This document shows, one piece after another, positions 23,169-32,968 of a stretch of DNA of 36,365 bases (positions within the stretch are counted from its first letter, which is position 1; each line of letters opens with the position of its first letter). The notes under the pieces were generated by a model, which had not been told where the DNA came from, ran no database searches, and was given only the letters and a program-made list of their open reading frames with translations. Made by a program: the position numbers and the translations under genes. Origin of the DNA: Clostridiales bacterium (GTDB lineage: Bacteria; Bacillota; Clostridia; Christensenellales; CAG-138); assembly GCA_004556165.1 (NCBI GenBank), contig SFIR01000016.1:1-36365 (forward strand), read 5' to 3'.

Positions 23169-26100
23169 TTATACGTTATACAACTCGCCGTTTTCAAATT
23201 CTTCATTAGTTATTGGTTCTAACTCGCCATAGTAGTTCTCCAGAAAATCATAAGCATACTTGCGGTTAAGAAGGTCATGTATTTTCTGGTTGTAATAGTT
23301 TCTAAGGCAGCTATAGCACGAAGGCGAGCAATTGCATCCTTTTGTGATAGCAATAGCCTTCTCAACCACTTGTCGGAAACAGCGGCCATCCTCAGTAACG
23401 AGTCTTCTTACATGGCCAGCACCACCCGCAACAGCGTCGTAAAGAACGATGGCATAAATCAGCTTGTTGTCATATACGATCTTGTGGAGGCAGCCCTTAA
23501 TATCGTTTCTCTCAATATCCATGACGGAAGACAGAGCTTCTAATAGCGCATACATAACAGACAGCATAACTTCTTGATTGCCGGCCTGTGGCGTTGAGAA
23601 AACCAATCGCACAACATCCGTCTTGAAAACATGACAGAGCTTATTTTTGACCAGTTTGACTTCGCAGTTTTTTCCCCATGGAGTAATGTGTTTCTTCTCC
23701 AGGGTTTTCTGGTGGGAATTAAACCCAGCCACTTCCATGTTTTCCATGGTGCTTTCAGCATAACCGCAATGTGGGCAGACATAGAAATCATCGTTGCAAA
23801 CGACCATAAGGGAGTCATTGATGGACGTTTCCATCTGGAAACGATTGCCGTCCTTCATGACGAAGGCGTATTTCTGCATGACCTGCCGCTGAGCGTCGCC
23901 AATATAGAAGTCATCACTGCGAAACGCCTTATCTGGTTTTCGCATAGGGACGTCCTTCGGTTTTGCGTCTGCTACAAAGCCCTTTCTCGGCTCAATAGCC
24001 TGCTTCCATCTGGATTTCGAAATGATCACATGACAGGAAACACAAGGTTCTCCTCCCTCATCGGGCTCCATCAGTCTATGATTCCAAGTCATGCACGAAG
24101 GGTTGTTGCACTGAGCAATATATGCAGTTTCCCAATCTTGTCCGGTGGTCTGAGGCAACTTTCGGATGTATCGGCTTGTATAAAGCTTGCCATCTGCCAC
24201 CACCTGCGAGTCCGGTGCATACTCGGAGATTGCCAATTGCAGATCGCGGACCATTTGTAGCTTCTTATCTGTGGCAGCATTCATGTTTTGATACAGTTCG
24301 ACAGTATCTACCGGGAACCCGTACTTTGGCAGGACATTATTCCTTACGAGGAACTCGATAAGCTCGTTCCTTCCTCGATTGTCCTCTTTCCCTCGACGAT
24401 AAGACCATAGCTTTTTCTCGACCGCCGCGGCTTGTTGCGTCAATCCCTCGGCAAGAAGGCGCCGGTATTCATCAGTGTAGTATTGAACAGTCCCGCGAAA
24501 CTCATCCACAGCGACTTTCAAAACGCCGTCTTTGCCAACAAGTTTCTCTGTCCATGAGAAATCATTGATTCCCATAACTCTGTGCATAGATTCGGGAATG
24601 GATGCCTTCAGAACATCCTTTAAATGTTCTGGTTTACTTGACAAGTACGCGCAGAAACGTTCCCAACCGTCCCCGCTCAGCAGTACATCGGCGTTGTTTG
24701 AATTGTATACATCAACCTGTTTTGCAAAGAAGTCGCTCAACGCGACGGCAAAGATATGCCGCAGTATAATTTTCTCATTACGAACTGTGAACAACGGCAC
24801 ACCGATTTTACCGGTAATCATGTTCTCCGGATTCTTGAAATAGGTAAAGTCGTGGGAACTGAGCTTAGCATATGTAAGTGAGAACGCCGCTGCATTTTTA
24901 CCGCGACCTGCGCGTCCTGCTCTTTGCACATAGTTTGCCGGTGAAGGAGGCATATTCCGCAGGTATACAGTCTCCAGATCACCCACGTCAACACCCATCT
25001 CGAAGGTCGTTGAGCAGCTAAGAGCATTGATCTCTTTGTTGACGAACATCTCCTGGTACTTTTGTTGTTCCTCGCGTCCGAGCTGTGCCGTATGCTCTTT
25101 AATGTGAAGCGGCTGCATGAGAGAAGATTGATAGAGTTTTGCATAGTGATTATCCTTTAAAAGACTATCATGCGTGATCCGACGAAGATGGCCGCTGCAT
25201 TTGAGCGTGGTACACATGTCTTTACAGTTCATCGTGGTGGTCTTCCCGCAGACATCACACACATAGATCGGAATATCTTCCGTTCCAGAGCTAACAGTAA
25301 AGCGCTCTGTGCTGAAATAGAACTCATCGTTTCCGGCGGTAGAAAGAGATTCCTCGCCTCTAAGAACCTCATCCCAATACATCTGCAGCAACTCGTTTGC
25401 GGATGCCTCATCCAGATTCAAAACACTCATAACACGCTTGAGACGTCCGTTCTTCAGAAGACTACCGTTTTTCCTAATGGCAGCAGACCAACCGGCAAGG
25501 TAAGACTTTTTCTTATCCTTGTCCATATCCTTACAGCGCTTTACTCGTTTGGGCTTTGGAGTATAGAAAATGTACGCCCGCTCATCATCGGTCAAATCAC
25601 AGTTTCCCTCCAATGCGCCATGGTAAACAATTTCCATGGCAAGCAAATCGAAGAGAGCCTTCACAACTTCAACTTTTTGTTGATAGGCTTCGGCAACACC
25701 CGACATAATTTCCTCGGCGTTCCCTTTATAATTGAACTTGAGAATGCCCAAAGAAGCCAAGCTGGTGCTTCGGCGTGCATTGACCATCTCGTTCAGGACG
25801 GCAATCCATGCGTTTTTTCGGCTCGTCGCCGTTAAATTCTCAACGCCTTTGTCTCCCGGTTCAGCAAATGTTCTACATGAATCGAAATAGGATGTGAGTT
25901 CATCCACAAAGTGCTGGATTTCCCAAGGATGCGCTGCCATATTTTCTTTGTTCTTCTCAACAACATGCCAGATGCCACGCCTGCGAAGGAACTCACTATA
26001 GGCCGCCGTCATGTACGACGCAAAAAATGCTGCCTCTCCTCTGCTGTCGGAGAAAGAAAGGAATTGCCTCTTGCGGCGGACAATATCAACCTGAGCGCCT

Positions 26101-28028
26101 TGCTTTGCAGCTCCAAACAAGCTCTTTTTAACCAGCTGTGCGCTTTTCTTGCTCTTGAGAACTTTCTCGCTCTCCGGCAATTCTTCAAACAACGAGGTGC
26201 CAAGAACTGCTGTTGCCGCGTCATATCCCAAGTAGAAGGTTTTGAATGTGCCGAAATTGCAGCTCGGGCATTTTCCATCTCCGCGCGAACCGCTTTTTCT
26301 TGCTTTCCTAAGCTTTACATAGTGGGTTAGCCCACATGTACAGGGAGGGTCTGCCTTCAAACTTTCATGAATAAGGGCACCGCATTTTGAGCACAGGATA
26401 TAATCATTTTTACCGATTTCCTCTGTGTCATCTTCGTCTTCCTCATCCAAATCCAAGTCGATATCTCGACTGTCTCTGAGAAGGTAATACTCAATTTCAG
26501 GATCGTAAGAGCTGTTTGCAAACTCAAGCTTTCCATCCACTTCTTTTCCGGCTACTGCTACTCTTCCGCAATCATCACAGATCGCACACTCGAACACTTT
26601 CCAATTTTCGTCGCCTATCGTAATGCTCCTGTTTCGGTTGAGCATCAACTTTTTGTTTTGACCAAGCGTAACATATGCACCCTCAAGCGCTTTTGCAAAC
26701 ATGTGGTAACGCGCTTTTATCAAGGCAGACTTGTTTTTGGAAGCTTGCGCAGCCACTCCAATAATGTTTACAACATCCTGCTGGGTCACATTGTGGGTTG
26801 CTCTGAGTGCTCTCGTTATCTCGGGAATCGTCATAGGATGACTTGTTATTCTGCGGAGGTCTCGATAAACTGAGGCACTAACGCACAGATCATAAAGATA
26901 CTCAGCGTCGGGAATACCATCTGGAATTGGAAGCCCATAATCATCAGCAATGACATTCAGGGACTTTTGAGGATCAATAAGCTCCGCAAACATAGACAGG
27001 GGGACATCGACAGGTTCCCTATCATAAGACGGAACCACACTTTGAGACCTGATAATATCCTCAGCATAAAAAGATGCGTTGCACAGCGTTTCCGCAAACT
27101 TGACGATATCATCATCCGCTTCTTTTCCGCCTAGCGTGGCGCTGGTGAGAATATGGAGGACATTTGCCGGGTTGCTGATTCGTGCTTTAAGCCGCTTCAG
27201 CAGCAGGGACGTTTCCATTCCCGTCGCTCCCCGATAGATATGTGCTTCATCAAGGACAAGGAAACGCAGTTTCGCTCTGGAAAAGACCAGGTCATCCTTG
27301 GGCCTGAGCATCATATACTCAAGCATGGCATAGTTCGTCACGAGGATATGCGGAGGCGTCTTTTGCATCTGATCGCGAGAAACGATCTCATTTTTCAGCG
27401 GCTTCATGGGACGTCCATTTGCATCCTTGTACACCTTACCATATTCAGCAATCCCGTCCTGTTCATTTTGCTTTGTGCTGCTGTTATAGACGCCGAAAGT
27501 AATCTCAGGATAGCTCTTCAGCAGATTGCGCAGTCTTTTCATCTGGTCGTTGGCAAGAGCATTCATCGGATAAATCAGAATCGCTCTCACGCCGGATGAA
27601 AGAGTACCTTCTTCGGCCTCCCGAAGCAAGTGATTGATTATCGGAATGATGAAGCACTCCGTTTTACCAGAGCCGGTTCCCGTGGTAACGATCAGGTTCT
27701 TACCTTTGTTTGTCTTTCTAAGGGCTCTTTCCTGATGGAGATACAGCCCACGGTTGATCTGGATCTCTTTTTCACCATCGGGAATATCTCCCTCCAAACT
27801 GTGGAAGAGCGAAGACGCCTCGCCCTCCTCAATCATCTGAGCAAGGCTTTTTCCGGTTTTATATGAGTCGCTGACGTCAAGATAGGGGCCTTTTGCAATA
27901 GCACCTTCCTCACGCAACGCAGCAGCAAACTGCACAGCGTAATCCTTATCGGAAATATGGAACAACGTCGATATGTACCCTATAAACTCATCCTTGATGT
28001 TGTCTGCTGCAGTTATTGGACTAAACAT
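23169..28028 (-). CDS. DEAH-box SF2 helicase with C-terminal DUF1998 (DruE/DrmA-MrfA-like)
   Basis: A very large (1619 aa) nucleic-acid helicase. Walker A is TGTGSGKT (116-123), motif Ia IYPMNALANDQ (about 152), motif II DEAH (260-263) and motif III SAT (296-298). A long zinc-rich insertion (CAICDDCG, CSKCGALI, CPSCNFG, CDVCGKTTTMNCKDMC) separates these from the second RecA lobe, with GVDVGDLETVYLRNMP and QRAGRAGRG (1035-1043). The C-terminus has more zinc pairs, then DUF1998 with LYDAVAGGAGHV and a four-cysteine site (C1565, C1567, C1571, C1574). DUF1998 helicases include MrfA (repair), DruE of Druantia and DrmA/DrmB of DISARM. It starts 2 bp after the upstream gene's stop, with AAAGGG as ribosome site, so the two are translated together. 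It is most likely an anti-phage effector. Confidence 0.9.
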   Translation of the reverse strand: MFSPITAADNIKDEFIGYISTLFHISDKDYAVQFAAALREEGAIAKGPYLDVSDSYKTGKSLAQMIEEGEASSLFHSLEGDIPDGEKEIQINRGLYLHQERALRKTNKGKNLIVTTGTGSGKTECFIIPIINHLLREAEEGTLSSGVRAILIYPMNALANDQMKRLRNLLKSYPEITFGVYNSSTKQNEQDGIAEYGKVYKDANGRPMKPLKNEIVSRDQMQKTPPHILVTNYAMLEYMMLRPKDDLVFSRAKLRFLVLDEAHIYRGATGMETSLLLKRLKARISNPANVLHILTSATLGGKEADDDIVKFAETLCNASFYAEDIIRSQSVVPSYDREPVDVPLSMFAELIDPQKSLNVIADDYGLPIPDGIPDAEYLYDLCVSASVYRDLRRITSHPMTIPEITRALRATHNVTQQDVVNIIGVAAQASKNKSALIKARYHMFAKALEGAYVTLGQNKKLMLNRNRSITIGDENWKVFECAICDDCGRVAVAGKEVDGKLEFANSSYDPEIEYYLLRDSRDIDLDLDEEDEDDTEEIGKNDYILCSKCGALIHESLKADPPCTCGLTHYVKLRKARKSGSRGDGKCPSCNFGTFKTFYLGYDAATAVLGTSLFEELPESEKVLKSKKSAQLVKKSLFGAAKQGAQVDIVRRKRQFLSFSDSRGEAAFFASYMTAAYSEFLRRRGIWHVVEKNKENMAAHPWEIQHFVDELTSYFDSCRTFAEPGDKGVENLTATSRKNAWIAVLNEMVNARRSTSLASLGILKFNYKGNAEEIMSGVAEAYQQKVEVVKALFDLLAMEIVYHGALEGNCDLTDDERAYIFYTPKPKRVKRCKDMDKDKKKSYLAGWSAAIRKNGSLLKNGRLKRVMSVLNLDEASANELLQMYWDEVLRGEESLSTAGNDEFYFSTERFTVSSGTEDIPIYVCDVCGKTTTMNCKDMCTTLKCSGHLRRITHDSLLKDNHYAKLYQSSLMQPLHIKEHTAQLGREEQQKYQEMFVNKEINALSCSTTFEMGVDVGDLETVYLRNMPPSPANYVQRAGRAGRGKNAAAFSLTYAKLSSHDFTYFKNPENMITGKIGVPLFTVRNEKIILRHIFAVALSDFFAKQVDVYNSNNADVLLSGDGWERFCAYLSSKPEHLKDVLKASIPESMHRVMGINDFSWTEKLVGKDGVLKVAVDEFRGTVQYYTDEYRRLLAEGLTQQAAAVEKKLWSYRRGKEDNRGRNELIEFLVRNNVLPKYGFPVDTVELYQNMNAATDKKLQMVRDLQLAISEYAPDSQVVADGKLYTSRYIRKLPQTTGQDWETAYIAQCNNPSCMTWNHRLMEPDEGGEPCVSCHVIISKSRWKQAIEPRKGFVADAKPKDVPMRKPDKAFRSDDFYIGDAQRQVMQKYAFVMKDGNRFQMETSINDSLMVVCNDDFYVCPHCGYAESTMENMEVAGFNSHQKTLEKKHITPWGKNCEVKLVKNKLCHVFKTDVVRLVFSTPQAGNQEVMLSVMYALLEALSSVMDIERNDIKGCLHKIVYDNKLIYAIVLYDAVAGGAGHVRRLVTEDGRCFRQVVEKAIAITKGCNCSPSCYSCLRNYYNQKIHDLLNRKYAYDFLENYYGELEPITNEEFENGELYNV

Positions 28029-28030
28029 AC

Positions 28031-31000
28031 TTACACCCTTTCCGTCCGATACGAGTATAGATCGGCATTGGAATACTTTTGTTTGTTGGCCTTCGTGTAT
28101 TCGTGATCCGTAAGTGCAAAGACTACGGATTCCAGACTGCGATCATAGTAGTTATAGTAGTACAAACCATCTCCATCTGGATCAGTAATGCACAGTGCAG
28201 TGTCGCTGATATACACAATTCGAACCGGATTCACCAACATTTTTGTAATGCCCTTTTTGTTTGTGTGAACGTCATACGAGAACTCATACCTTTCCCCATG
28301 ATAACCAGTCGTGTAGAGAATTCCGCTATACACCGGGCAGTATCCTTCGGAGGTATCCTCCATCCCACAATACTGTATTTGGTCAATATAGCAGGGGCGT
28401 ATCAGGATATGACCGGCCTCTTCCTTGAACTCATCTGTTATAGATTCGACAACAATCCGGCGGTTCATAAAACGTAGAAGGTTTTTATCACCGATGATAC
28501 AATCGCCGACTGCCACAACTTCTTTTGCCCTTTTGAATAATCCTCCGGTTTGGATACTGATTTCAAACTGATAGTTCCCGACGGGCATATCTTCCGGTAA
28601 GATGATATACTCCGTATCTTCGCTAAGCTTGAATTCAAACAGCTTATCATCGGCACTTGATAGCAAGAGAGTGAATTCTCTGCCCGAAGTACCAATAAAT
28701 ACTCCACCTTGATCCCATAGCAGCTTTTGTTCTTCTGTCCAGAGGGAAGGACGTTTCAGAAAACGCTCCTTGAAGAAAACTCTCGCCAGAGAATAAGAGG
28801 CACTCTGTGTCTGACCGGCAACTCTCATCACCACTTCTGCGTCATTGAAGCTGTCTGTACCACCGAACGACTGTAGGACATTTCCAATCGTCACCAAGCC
28901 CTGACCATCATAGAGGATGTCTTTGCCACCAACGAGAAACTGAACATTGACCCTCGCTGGAGTGGTTACTTTGAGAAAACTATTCTGCGGAATATGTCCG
29001 ATATACCATGCCGGTTGAGGCTCCTGTAACCATGCACCGGAGGTTTCAGACACGGTGATTTTCGGAATATCCGCATGGAGTTCTCCATCACGGAAAGGTA
29101 TCCGGACTTCAGCCTCATCTTTCCCAAAAGGAACTACTTCATGGAAATCATCTATGTCCGCATAAAATTCTGCACCGTCATAATCGCTTGCATTATAATA
29201 GAATTCACGATTAAAGCAGCAATCTGCTTCGGAAATCAGAACAAATGTCCGATCAAACATCAATCGCTCGTTTGCCAGATTGATTACTTGAATACGTACC
29301 GTGTCATGTTCGCCATCAAACGGCATGGTGAACGCGAGTCCATTGTCGGACTGTTCTAATGAGTCAAACTCTATTCTCTCGCCGTCTTTTAAGAGGACAA
29401 ACTGCTGCGTGTAATCGCGATTTCCAAGAATGATGCTACAAGTACTCTTCCGAAAGGCGAGGAAAGCTTCTGTGTCCTGAATGGTGACCGTTGGCAGGGA
29501 TGTAGATTCGCTTGGAGTGATAACCTTGAGGTCTGTCCCATGCTCACTGTCGAAGGCAATCAAACGGCCATCCACCGAAAGCACATATCCGTCCTTCAGC
29601 TCCAAGAAGAACGCTTTCAGCCCAGCATTTTTCATCGAGTCAATCTCGACGATATCCGTGTTCTCTGTCTTTACCTCCGACATTTTAGGCACTACGAGCG
29701 TATAGTGGTCTCGTTTGACTTGATTTGCCGAGATCTCAGCACCGCCGTAGAACAGCAACACGTTACGATGCAGGCTTTCTTCTGAGTCGTAGATCCACTC
29801 GTCATCACATTTGATCCGAACACAAATGTTCAGCAAACTATCCTCTTGAGAACCCACCGAAATAGAAGCGGCGACACCGTTTAGCGTCTTTCCGAGCTCG
29901 TTCCCGTACCAACTAAGGTTCTGCTGCATTACTTCTCTGCCATTGCAGCTTACGTAAAGCGTTGCCTTTTTGATCTCCTCGTTCTTCAAGCGAATATCCG
30001 GGAGTATGAGCTGTACGTCCGTTTCATTTTTCAGGATGAACTTCGCACGGATACGGGAATAATCTATTGCGACATCACGCTGAGTGACTTGCGTCTGTCT
30101 CTCTGATTTTTTTGTATTTGCAATCGCAATGATCTTCTCTTTGAACCACTCTTCACAGAGCAATTCTTCGTATGTATTGACTTTCTTGGTCTCAGAGTTG
30201 ACAAGCGAATCGATTTTTCCGATTAACCTTTCAAACAGGTTCCGCGTATAGACAGGCCGATAAAGGATCAGTTTCCGTATTCCTTCCTGGAATGAATACG
30301 CCTTAGAGCTGATTGTCAGTTCGACATCTTCCTCATTGCCGCCTGATAATTTTTGCTGGAGCGCGTGGACCATAACTGAAATCAAAGGGTCGTTTGGAAT
30401 CACGCGCCAGTTAAGGTTGCTTTTGTAGAAGTCGAACAGGAAATCAAACAGAGCCATCCACGACTTTTTCGTACTTAGCGCATGGATCACAACCGTTGTT
30501 TTGAAAGCGCGTCCATTTGCATCCTCCAAGAAAAGACGCTGGTTGCGCTTCATTGCATTCTCAAGGGACGACTGAAGAAGTCTTACTACCGATCCACTTG
30601 CGTCACGATACCCGAACTGGAGAGTAATATAGTTCCAGAAATTACTGTTCTCCTCATTCTTCCAATTCTTTGCGTTGTTAATCAGCGCAAGGGTAATTTG
30701 CATTTCTGCGCGCAATGAGAGCTTTGTCCATGGTTCTCTAAGTACTAGGTCAATGTATTTTCTCGCATTTTCATTTAGCTTGTCCACCGTTTCTGGTTTC
30801 AGAATACGGCTTCCAATGAGGGGATACATGGCAAAAACTTTATCTTCAAAAGTACCGTCGCTTTGCCTGACCTCCATATCCTTTTCAAGTACATCAACAG
30901 CAACATCGGGACGCTCAGTAGTTCTTTCAAACCCTAATGAACGAATATAGCTGTTAAGGTCCGTCCCACTCTTATAGGTATATGTTTGAAGCACCTTGTA

Positions 31001-32605
31001 GATATGTGAGTCTGTAGGGAAATAAACAACATTATCATGAGCAACATATTGCCTCAGCTCTTCACGATGACGTTCTTTCGCCGCATCAGACGTAAGCTCT
31101 GAACCATCGAGCCGTGATTCAAATCCATAAAGCTCAATAAAGCTCTTGATTGTATAGCCATTCCGAGAGGCTATTGATCTAATCCACTGGTTTTTCGGAT
31201 CAGAAGAGATGTACACCTTCCCGTCAACCATGTTTTCCTTCATGAAGGCAACAATCTGCTCATCTGTAACGCTGCGCTGATCGAGGTATAGATATCCGGA
31301 AATGAAAACAGCGTATTCATCCGACGTCATTCCTCGAAACTGTGCATTTGCTCTGAATCGCTCTGGATTATCCGGGCGATAGAAAGGCTTCGTAAGGACA
31401 TTTATAACTCTTCCGTCAGATTCACCGGCCAACTCCCGCTCCGTATACATATGCATTTTTTTGCTGACAACTTGTTCCCGAATCTCATCCGGCAAGTCTT
31501 TTAGGAAGAGGCATTTGATCTCGTTCTCGTATATAAAAAGGCAGACGAAATCGTCCTGTCTGTTGTTCATACAACAGCAGGTTACTTCGTCGTCAGTATA
31601 GTCAAAACTTTTGTTTTCGATCAGTTTTGCAAGAATTGACAGTTCACTTTCAGAAATTGCCTTTCCTGTCCATGTAGATCTGCGCTGCGGCAATCGCTTC
31701 TCCAAGGCGTTATACACACTTTGCCTTGACAGCCCAAACCATTCCGTCATCTTAGCTGGCTTGAATCCAAATCTTTCTGTTAAAATGTCAATGACCGCAA
31801 AGTCAAAACCTTTACTGGCAGATTCTACGATAGGTTCATCTCCATGCTTTTGATCGTATTGAGATGTGAGATTATCAAAATAAGCTCTACCTTCTCTAAT
31901 TATTGCATTGATGACCGCAAGTATTTCGTCTCTTGTTTGGGCACCAACATTTCGAAGGCCCATGATATCCTTCTCGGACATTTGGACCAGTTCATCTGCA
32001 GTCTGAATATTTGCCCTCTTTAATGCATTTCTGGCTCTAACGCTAAAAGGAACATCATCAAGTCTTATAGATTCGATTTCCGGCAGGAGTTCAGATAGTC
32101 TGCTGCTTTCCGGTGCAGTTTCGATAATTGTCTTTGATTCCTCTTCGCGCTCGTGATATACGATCTTACCACTCTGTACGATGCTTTCAATGGCTTTCGT
32201 GATTTCTTCTCTGCTCAACACGCCAACGTTACGTAGCTCAAAAATATCTTTCTGAGACATTTGAATCAACGCTCCGACCGTGTGGATGCCGCCACGTCTC
32301 AACGCGTTTGTTGCCCGAGTACCTAGTCCAAGACTTTCAATCGGCGCATCTTGAACATTAGGAAGAATCTCTTTGATTCGTTTTGCTCGTTCCTCAAAGA
32401 AACTGATGATAACGTCTGAATGGGCTATTACGCCATTTAGCTCTTGGAGAACATCTTCACTGATATTGCGCATTGCAGATAGTTCTGTCATATTGCAGTT
32501 CAGCAAATCGTCTAGCTTCATTAAGCCCACACGGGCGAGGAAACTTTTGCTCTTGTCCGAAATCTCCAAGTCGTGGATATAAATCGTAATATGCGTTTCT
32601 TTCAT
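28031..32605 (-). CDS. Giant partner protein with three RNA-polymerase alpha-CTD-like HhH modules
   Basis: A 1524-residue protein that I do not recognise as a whole. Three modules resemble the DNA-binding alpha-CTD of RpoA: about residues 10-60, 88-141 (TRATNALRRGGIHTVGALIQ, then SQKDIFELRNVG) and 181-235 (VRARNALKRANIQTADELVQ, then EKDIMGLRNVG). A helix-turn-helix follows (about 270-305; FKPAKMTEWFGLSRQSVYNA). A tandem repeat of about 50 residues (446-496 and 511-560) comes next. The C-terminal 700 residues are rich in beta segments and Ig-like in character, ending in a Tyr/Asp-rich region. No nuclease or ATPase motif is seen. ATG 32605 was chosen because GGGGG lies 8 bp upstream; the in-frame ATG 32650 lacks a site. 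It is coupled to the DUF1998 helicase, so it is probably its targeting or sensing partner. Confidence 0.85.
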   Translation of the reverse strand: MKETHITIYIHDLEISDKSKSFLARVGLMKLDDLLNCNMTELSAMRNISEDVLQELNGVIAHSDVIISFFEERAKRIKEILPNVQDAPIESLGLGTRATNALRRGGIHTVGALIQMSQKDIFELRNVGVLSREEITKAIESIVQSGKIVYHEREEESKTIIETAPESSRLSELLPEIESIRLDDVPFSVRARNALKRANIQTADELVQMSEKDIMGLRNVGAQTRDEILAVINAIIREGRAYFDNLTSQYDQKHGDEPIVESASKGFDFAVIDILTERFGFKPAKMTEWFGLSRQSVYNALEKRLPQRRSTWTGKAISESELSILAKLIENKSFDYTDDEVTCCCMNNRQDDFVCLFIYENEIKCLFLKDLPDEIREQVVSKKMHMYTERELAGESDGRVINVLTKPFYRPDNPERFRANAQFRGMTSDEYAVFISGYLYLDQRSVTDEQIVAFMKENMVDGKVYISSDPKNQWIRSIASRNGYTIKSFIELYGFESRLDGSELTSDAAKERHREELRQYVAHDNVVYFPTDSHIYKVLQTYTYKSGTDLNSYIRSLGFERTTERPDVAVDVLEKDMEVRQSDGTFEDKVFAMYPLIGSRILKPETVDKLNENARKYIDLVLREPWTKLSLRAEMQITLALINNAKNWKNEENSNFWNYITLQFGYRDASGSVVRLLQSSLENAMKRNQRLFLEDANGRAFKTTVVIHALSTKKSWMALFDFLFDFYKSNLNWRVIPNDPLISVMVHALQQKLSGGNEEDVELTISSKAYSFQEGIRKLILYRPVYTRNLFERLIGKIDSLVNSETKKVNTYEELLCEEWFKEKIIAIANTKKSERQTQVTQRDVAIDYSRIRAKFILKNETDVQLILPDIRLKNEEIKKATLYVSCNGREVMQQNLSWYGNELGKTLNGVAASISVGSQEDSLLNICVRIKCDDEWIYDSEESLHRNVLLFYGGAEISANQVKRDHYTLVVPKMSEVKTENTDIVEIDSMKNAGLKAFFLELKDGYVLSVDGRLIAFDSEHGTDLKVITPSESTSLPTVTIQDTEAFLAFRKSTCSIILGNRDYTQQFVLLKDGERIEFDSLEQSDNGLAFTMPFDGEHDTVRIQVINLANERLMFDRTFVLISEADCCFNREFYYNASDYDGAEFYADIDDFHEVVPFGKDEAEVRIPFRDGELHADIPKITVSETSGAWLQEPQPAWYIGHIPQNSFLKVTTPARVNVQFLVGGKDILYDGQGLVTIGNVLQSFGGTDSFNDAEVVMRVAGQTQSASYSLARVFFKERFLKRPSLWTEEQKLLWDQGGVFIGTSGREFTLLLSSADDKLFEFKLSEDTEYIILPEDMPVGNYQFEISIQTGGLFKRAKEVVAVGDCIIGDKNLLRFMNRRIVVESITDEFKEEAGHILIRPCYIDQIQYCGMEDTSEGYCPVYSGILYTTGYHGERYEFSYDVHTNKKGITKMLVNPVRIVYISDTALCITDPDGDGLYYYNYYDRSLESVVFALTDHEYTKANKQKYSNADLYSYRTERV

Positions 32606-32920
32606 CTTATACCCCCAAAAGCCCTTTTTGAGAAATAAGAAAAATATCATAAGAGGATCTCTCTCAAACCCTTCACAGTCGCTTCGATGAGAAATTATGT
32701 AGAAAGTTTTTCCTTTTACCCTGATTCAACGCGCTGCCCATGTGTAATCCCTTTACATGAACATAGTTCACGCTGAAATGGTTCAGCTTTTCCATAAATT
32801 TATCATTAGCTTATTTACCACTAATCGCTCTGTACAAAACACCGCCTCGTATAAGTACACAATATTCATAATAATTATACCACAAAAAACGATCGGATTC
32901 TACACTTTTTGCTAATTATC
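32606..32920. promoter_or_regulatory. AT-rich upstream region of the two-gene cargo, with clustered inverted repeats
   Basis: About 315 bp without a gene. It carries two adjacent inverted repeats, TGAAC-ATA-GTTCA (32758-32770) and GCTGAA-ATGG-TTCAGC (32772-32787), that share TGAA/TTCA half-sites and look like an operator pair about 150 bp before the start codon. I see no consensus promoter; the best candidate is a weak TTGAGA/TATTTT pair near 32650-32680 on the minus strand. Confidence 0.4.
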
Positions 32921-32962
32921 AAAGAAAAAGTGGGAGTGCATCGTTCAAAATGCACTCCCACT
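32921..32962 (-). terminator. Intrinsic terminator of the relaxase gene
   Basis: A perfect 13-bp stem (AGTGGGAGTGCAT, 32929-32941, with ATGCACTCCCACT, 32950-32962) is followed on the minus strand by TTTTCTTTGATA. It starts 7 bp after the relaxase stop and separates the mobilization module from the two-gene cargo. Confidence 0.92.
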
Positions 32963-32968
32963 GAAATA

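Noticed and set aside
23169..32605. Assignment to DISARM or to the Dpd DNA-modification system
   Set aside because: No drmC-like PLD gene, methyltransferase or dpdA-like gene is present, and helicase and DUF1998 are in one protein. Druantia III is the closest layout, but I cannot confirm DruH identity.
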